Below the pieces are notes generated by a model, which saw nothing but the letters and a program-made list of their open reading frames with translations, made no database searches and was not told where the DNA came from. 26,099 nt of DNA. Origin: Nephromyces sp. MM_2019 (taxonomy: Eukaryota > Apicomplexa > Aconoidasida > Nephromycida). Below, one piece after another: positions 21,267 through 26,099 of the stretch. The DNA is taken from NCBI GenBank assembly GCA_015657535.1, contig JADHZB010000317.1:1-26099 (forward strand). Direction: 5' to 3'. The number at the start of each line of letters is the position of its first letter. The first letter of the stretch is position 1. The position numbers were made by a program, and so were the translations under genes.

Positions 21267-24200
21267 ATGCCAGAGTCAAAGAGTAGGAAAAATTCAACAC
21301 CTTTGAAAAAAAAATGGATGAATTTATTTATGTGTATGCCTAAAAACTCAAATCCAAAAAATACACACACACACACAACTTCACAAACACCCATACAGTT
21401 GCCTACACACACACACACAACTTCATATACACCCATACAGTTGCCTACACACACACACACATACAATCTAGATAAACACATACCATATAATACATTTATA
21501 GATAGTGATCTAACACACACATTATTTGATAGCGAGTTACACACACAGGCTACTCCAAACACTGAAAATGCATCATTAAGTGATGTACATACACAAAGGC
21601 AATATATGAAAGAATTTGTATATCAAGATAATATCAATGATAGACACACTGATTGTACAACAAGCTATCCAACACCTATAAACCCATATAAACTCTACAC
21701 ATTTTCTTTATATAATCCACCCCCTACACACACACTTATAGATATATCTAAGGAATGGCACACACATATAAATAATGTTGAATTTCAATCGCATGGTACA
21801 CACTTACCAAGTTATTTCTCAGAGTTAAAACAACGTTATTGGCAGATTGAATGGAGGAGGTGTAGGTATGGTTTGGTGTGTGCATATAATTTAATTAGGG
21901 ATGATATTATAGGGGGTTACACACACACATTAAATACCCAAAACCAACCATTTGCAGATGATTTAGGAGATGATATGAACCTTATGGAAGGTTATATATC
22001 CCCCACATACAATCATTCTCATTATAATACACACACCTCTCCATACACATCTTCACACACAGATAACACAATAAATACAGATAACACAATAAATACAGAT
22101 AACACAATACACACAGATAACACAATAAATACAGATAAAACAATACACACAGATAACACAATACACACAGATAACACAATAAATACAGATAACACAATAC
22201 ACACAGATAACACAATAAATACAGATAACACAATAAATACAGATAACACAATAAATACAGATAACACAATAAATACAGATAACACAATAAATACAGATAA
22301 TACAGCACACATAGATAATACCGCACACACAGATAAAACAATACACACAGATAACACAATAAACACAGATAAAACAATACACACAGATAACACAATAAAC
22401 ACAGATAATAGCACACAGATTGATGAAAATAATACACACACACAACCATGCACACCTAAACCACGAACACACATGCCTCATTGGTTAAATACAGTATTTC
22501 GATTACCAGTTGAGATTGGTATAGATGAAGTTGAAAATTTATACACACACTCACAACAACCTATGGATACATACACACAACAATCTATAGGTACAATGTG
22601 TAATGAATTTGATATAAAAGATAAGTACACATCTATAAGAGAAAATTTTATGTGTAAACACACAATTAAAAAGGGTGTAGGTTGGAGGAAACCACCCTTT
22701 CAATCAATTGCATGGGTGTGTGTAAAATTAATGGATGATATTGAAGTATGTTTTGGTATATCATTATGGTCATCTACACCTGAAATATTTATGTGTAATG
22801 ATAATGAGCTCATACACACACCACACACAAAATCACCTTCAAATTCACCTTCAAATTCACATTCAAATTCACATTCAAATTCACATTCAAATTTACATAC
22901 AAACACACACACAAACACACACACAAACTCACACACAAACACACACACAAACACACACACAAACTCACACACAAACTCACACACAAACACACACACAAAC
23001 TCACACACAAACTCACACACAAACTCATACACATACCTACATACAAAATTACACTCATTTCTACATCCAATGGTGGGTGTTATACGTACATTGAAATTGA
23101 ATGAAGTTGCATGGTTTACACACAATAATTATAAAATTAAAATTACACTGTTAACATGGTCTACACATTTTCCACTTGATTATAATGTGTGTGATTCATT
23201 TTTACTATTACACAATGAACCAGAAAATTCAAATAGGCCTAAACCTAATGAAATGAGTACAGTAAATATTCGATTTCAATTATATTCAAATACACACACA
23301 CTATTTGATAATACCTCACACACTCATCCATTAATTACACTCAAATTAAATACACTTCCCCCTTGTTTTAACACTTTAAAATTAGCCCTCAAATCTCTTA
23401 GTGTTAATCAAACGTGTGTAACTCAAATTAATTTCCCCTCATTTGATATATCACCTGAAATGTGTAAATCTGAATATAATTGGCTTATTAAATTATGTCG
23501 TGCAAACACTGTTTGTTTTGATAAACTTATCCTTATCTCCTTTTCTAATGAGGTATGTGTATGTGTGTTGTGTGTGTGTGTGTGTGTTGTGTGTGTTGTG
23601 TGTGTGTTGTGTGTGTTGTGTGTGTTGTGTGTGTGTTGTGTGTGTGTTGTGTGTGTGTGTGTGTGTGTTGTGTGTGTGTGTATGTGTGTGTTGTGTGTGT
23701 TGTGTGTGTTGTGTGTGTTGTATGTATGTATGTGTGTATGTGTGTGTTGTGTGTGTTGTATGTATGTATGTGTGTATGTGTGTGTATGTGTGTATGTGTG
23801 TGTGTATGTGTGTATGTATGTGTGTATGTGTGTGTATGTGTGTATGTGTGTATGTGTGTGTGTATGTGTGTGTATGTGTGTATGTGTGTATGTGTGTGTG
23901 TATGTGTGTATATATGTATGTATGTGTGTGTGTATGTGTGTGTATGTGTGTGTGTTTTTCATGTGGTGGGAAGAGGGGTATATTGATATAAAATATACAC
24001 ACACTATGGATATAAAGAGATGTTTATGGGTGTGTGTAGGCTTCATTTTATATTATATGAAGATCTATACAGTTTTATTTGTATATCTATATCAATATAT
24101 CAATGTGTAATAATATATATATTTATATTTGTTAACCTATATGATTGATAGAATAACACATTTCACATACATCTCACACACACACACACACTCTTCAAAC

Positions 24201-25244
24201 ACATTCACATCTCACACACACACACACACTCTCCAAACACATTCACATATTACACACACACACACACACTTAGGGAAATGAAGATAAACCATCAATTTTA
24301 AGGCCATTACCACACATTTTTTATACAAAAATTATGCTTAAAATGCTTGAAATTGAACAAGATTTACACGCATTTTCAAAGGCATTTATACACCTTATAA
24401 ATACACCTCATTTAAGGGAACAATTAATACCATTTTTGTCTGTAAATGATACACACAATGAACCTATATTTTTCAAATATGATATAAATGATGCCAATAT
24501 ATCAACTATTTTAGAAGAAAATAAAAAAAATTTACACACACTATTAACACACACACACACATCAACATTTACTACTGATTTATATGATTGTTTATTAATA
24601 GGTATAAATGTGTTGGGTATATATTTTAAATATATTAAGGATGATAAAGAATGGAAATATTATAAAGAACAACATAAACTTACACACACATTATTATTTG
24701 ATTGTACGTACACACACTATTTACCCCTATTTACACTTATTGAACAAAATGGTAGGCGTTTCTTAGCGTCACCTAATTTTTGTATGTGTGGTTTTGAATA
24801 TAAATTTATGATGGGTAAACTTAGAGAGTATAAATTAAATTTACACACACACACACTTGAAGAAAGTAAAGAATTAAATTTACACACAGACAATGAACAA
24901 CTTAAGCTTGTTCAATGTGAAAAAAATGAACTTACACACACTACAGATACTATGATTAATAATGAGGTAATAATATATATGAGGGGGAGAATACGAAGAT
25001 TATATAGGGAAAGATCGTTGTGTGTGTATGTGTGTGTATGTGTGTGTGTATGTATATCTGTATGTATGAATGTGTGTGTGTGTGTATGTGTATGTGTGTG
25101 TGTATGTATGTATATCTGTATGTATGAATGTGTGTGTGTGTGTATGTGTGTGTATGTGTGTGTGTATGTATATCTGTATGTATGAATGTGTGTGTGTGTG
25201 TATGTGTGTGTGTGTGTGTGTATGTATGTGTATGTAAGTATATA

Positions 25245-25275
<31 letters not shown>

Positions 25276-26099
25276 AAGTGTATATGTATGTGTATGTGTA
25301 TGTATGTATATGTGTGTGTATATGGATATCATAACATACTCTTGTTAATTATTCTTATACACACATAGATTGATATGTATATATGTGTGTATGTGTATTT
25401 GATACATCCTTATATCTAAACAGTATATAACTATTTAAATACAATTATTTATTGTTTATACACAGTTTATACATAGTGTACATACTGTTTAGATATACTC
25501 TTAAATATAATTAAACACACCAATCCACATATACACACTTCCACATACACCAACACATCCTACACACACAATTCCAAGCATACTACAATTTCTACACACA
25601 CCTAAAAATTATTCACATACACTAAAATTTTACATACACCTTAAAGTTTCTACACACACTATACACTCTCTACACACACATATATATATACACATATGAT
25701 ATAGGTACACACACATAAAGAAGTAAGTTTAGCAATTGTGTGGCCACCATTAGGGCTATTCCCAATATTATTACCTTACACACACACTAAAGAAGATAAG
25801 GGTGTACCTACAAAAATCACTGAATTTTATAATATTTCTTCACAACAATTTAATTTAGTAAAAATTGACACATTTATGTGTATGGAAGAATGTGTATATA
25901 ATGAGTGTGTAACCTATGTAGCTACATCTACACACATGGATAGTTCAACAGAGGCATCACGTCAAACATCCACAACTACTACATCAAATACAGATACACA
26001 CAATTCATATACAGTTGATTATACACACACACATGATCCTACACACACACATGATCCTACACACACACATGATCCTACACACACACATGATCCTACACA
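21267..26099 (+). CDS. Large Thr/His-rich protein with two degenerate FKBP-like segments, 3' end outside window
   Basis: Three exons are visible: 21267-23552, 24274-24966 and 25705 to the edge, over 1120 codons. Splices GAG/GTATGT...TTAG/GGA and GAG/GTAATA...TATAG/GTA keep phase 0. Conserved-looking segments alternate with repeats: PSYFSELKQRYWQIEWRR (about 190), a TDNTIN array (266-379), HTIKKGVGWRKPPF (from 464), an SNSH/TNTH array (about 525-588), and HPMVGVIRTLKLNEVAWF. Then NRPKPNEMSTVNIRFQLYS with TLFDN (about 656-682), LNTLPPCFNTLKLALKSL and FDKLILISFSNE. Residues 460-762 resemble two tandem FKBP domains as in plant ROF1-type co-chaperones (KEGEGY.RP, VKL.GKL.DGT.F, V..GL.KAV..MKKGE, YEVELVSF), with large insertions. 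The FKBP aromatic active-site residues are not evident, so catalysis is unlikely. Exon 2 (ILRPLPHIFYTKIMLKML onward) is not obviously TPR, and the function is unknown. The gene assignment is solid; the FKBP link is tentative. Confidence 0.72.
21377..21460 (+). repeat. 42-bp in-frame coding duplication
   Basis: Two copies of a 14-residue unit (THTHTTSQTPIQLP, then THTHTTSYTPIQLP) lie near the N-terminus of the large protein, 42 bp apart. Confidence 0.9.
22062..22403 (+). repeat. 18-bp coding repeat array (DNTINT/DNTIHT), 19 copies
   Basis: The unit GATAACACAATAAATACA repeats 19 times and trails into a diverged copy, encoding DNTINT with variants DNTIHT, DKTIHT and DNTAHT. Asn/His switches follow AAT/CAC codon changes. 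The exact 18-bp period keeps the frame, so copy number can vary without breaking the protein. Confidence 0.95.
22838..23030 (+). repeat. 12-bp coding repeat array (SNSH to TNTH)
   Basis: About sixteen four-residue units encoded by 12-bp repeats grade from TCAAATTCACAT (SNSH) into ACAAACACACAC (TNTH). It interrupts the first FKBP-like segment of the large protein. Confidence 0.92.
23553..23955 (+). repeat. (TG)n tract starting at the splice donor of intron 1 of the large gene
   Basis: About 400 bases of TG with TA interruptions begin at the donor GTATGTGTATG. The tract has no stops in several frames, so the exon 1 frame runs on as Val-Cys-Val-Cys to 24110. This read-through is almost certainly intronic because residue 762 completes an FKBP-like end motif and the next exon resumes in phase. 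Confidence 0.88.
24173..24272 (+). repeat. 38-bp CA-rich repeat before the intron 1 acceptor
   Basis: Copies start at 24173 and 24211, with a partial third at 24249. Each is a CA run plus TCTCCAAACACATTCACAT. The array ends directly in the acceptor ACACTTAG at 24266-24273. Confidence 0.9.
24985..25330 (+). repeat. (TG)n tract with 58-bp higher-order repeat in intron 2
   Basis: TG-rich intron sequence in which the marker TATATCTGTATGTATGAATG recurs at 25053, 25111 and 25169, giving a 58-bp period. It belongs to the 5' half of the intron 24967-25704. Confidence 0.88.
25510..25700 (+). repeat. CA-rich 3' arm of intron 2
   Basis: The last 190 bases of intron 2 are CA-rich on the sense strand, with TACACACAC units, and end at the acceptor GATATAG (25698-25704). 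This mirrors the TG-rich 5' arm. Confidence 0.75.
26023..26099 (+). repeat. 18-bp coding repeat (THTHDP) at the right edge
   Basis: The unit ACACACACACATGATCCT repeats four times and is cut by the window end, encoding THTHDP. All copies seen are identical. Confidence 0.95.

Noticed and set aside
21982..23125. Several antisense frames of 140-160 codons opposite the large gene
   Set aside because: They mirror the in-frame 18-bp and 12-bp repeats, which stay open on the other strand automatically.
23443..24110. Long Val-Cys and Thr-His open frames on both strands over the TG tract
   Set aside because: They are translations of an intronic dinucleotide repeat that lacks stops; splicing at 23552/23553 to 24274 resumes a normal protein in phase.
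1..26099. tRNA, snRNA or rRNA genes
   Set aside because: No cloverleaf with matching A and B boxes and no rRNA core sequence was seen by eye; a covariance-model scan would be needed to exclude divergent small RNAs.

Overview
The window is nuclear DNA of a eukaryote, most likely a protist. It has short and medium GT-AG introns, standard stop codons, AT-rich spacers and an extreme load of CA/TG dinucleotide repeats. Genes for mitochondrial proteins (HslV, IF3) sit beside nuclear transcription and RNA-processing genes (TFIIE-alpha, POP5). The species cannot be named from sequence alone.

Layout, left to right. (1) 42-1020, minus: mitochondrial HslV protease subunit in at least four exons, running off the left edge. 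(2) 1021-5028: spacer with TG repeats, a very AT-rich block and a CA tract; it may hide a small plus-strand gene near 1322-2190. (3) 5029-5991, plus: membrane-anchored cyclophilin, two exons. (4) 6905-8101, minus: POP5, an RNase P/MRP subunit, in five small exons whose joined reading frame follows the family throughout; it converges with the cyclophilin gene. (5) 9508-11525, plus: mitochondrial IF3 in two exons, divergent from POP5. (6) 11526-14747: spacer with three tandem-repeat families and a possible small minus-strand gene (14460-14588). (7) 14748-17993, plus: TFIIE-alpha, seven exons. (8) 17994-21266: first AT-rich DNA nearly free of CA/TG repeats with coding-like fragments, then TG-rich spacer. 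(9) 21267 to the right edge, plus: a large Thr/His-rich protein with two degenerate FKBP-like segments, three exons visible.

Two general patterns stand out. In the sense direction of several genes the 5' flank is CA-rich and the 3' flank TG-rich, so the repeats appear polarised with transcription. Many introns also begin inside a TG run (GTGTGT or GTATGTGT donors), and the two long introns of the last gene have a TG-rich 5' arm and a CA-rich 3' arm that could pair. The same CA repeats are translated inside exons as Thr-His runs.

The genes do not form one pathway. They are housekeeping functions: mitochondrial proteolysis and translation, RNase P/MRP, RNA polymerase II initiation and protein folding. 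Exon joins were found by reading both strands and keeping splices that restore family motifs in frame. No transcript data were available, so first exons and unrecognised genes are the least certain parts.
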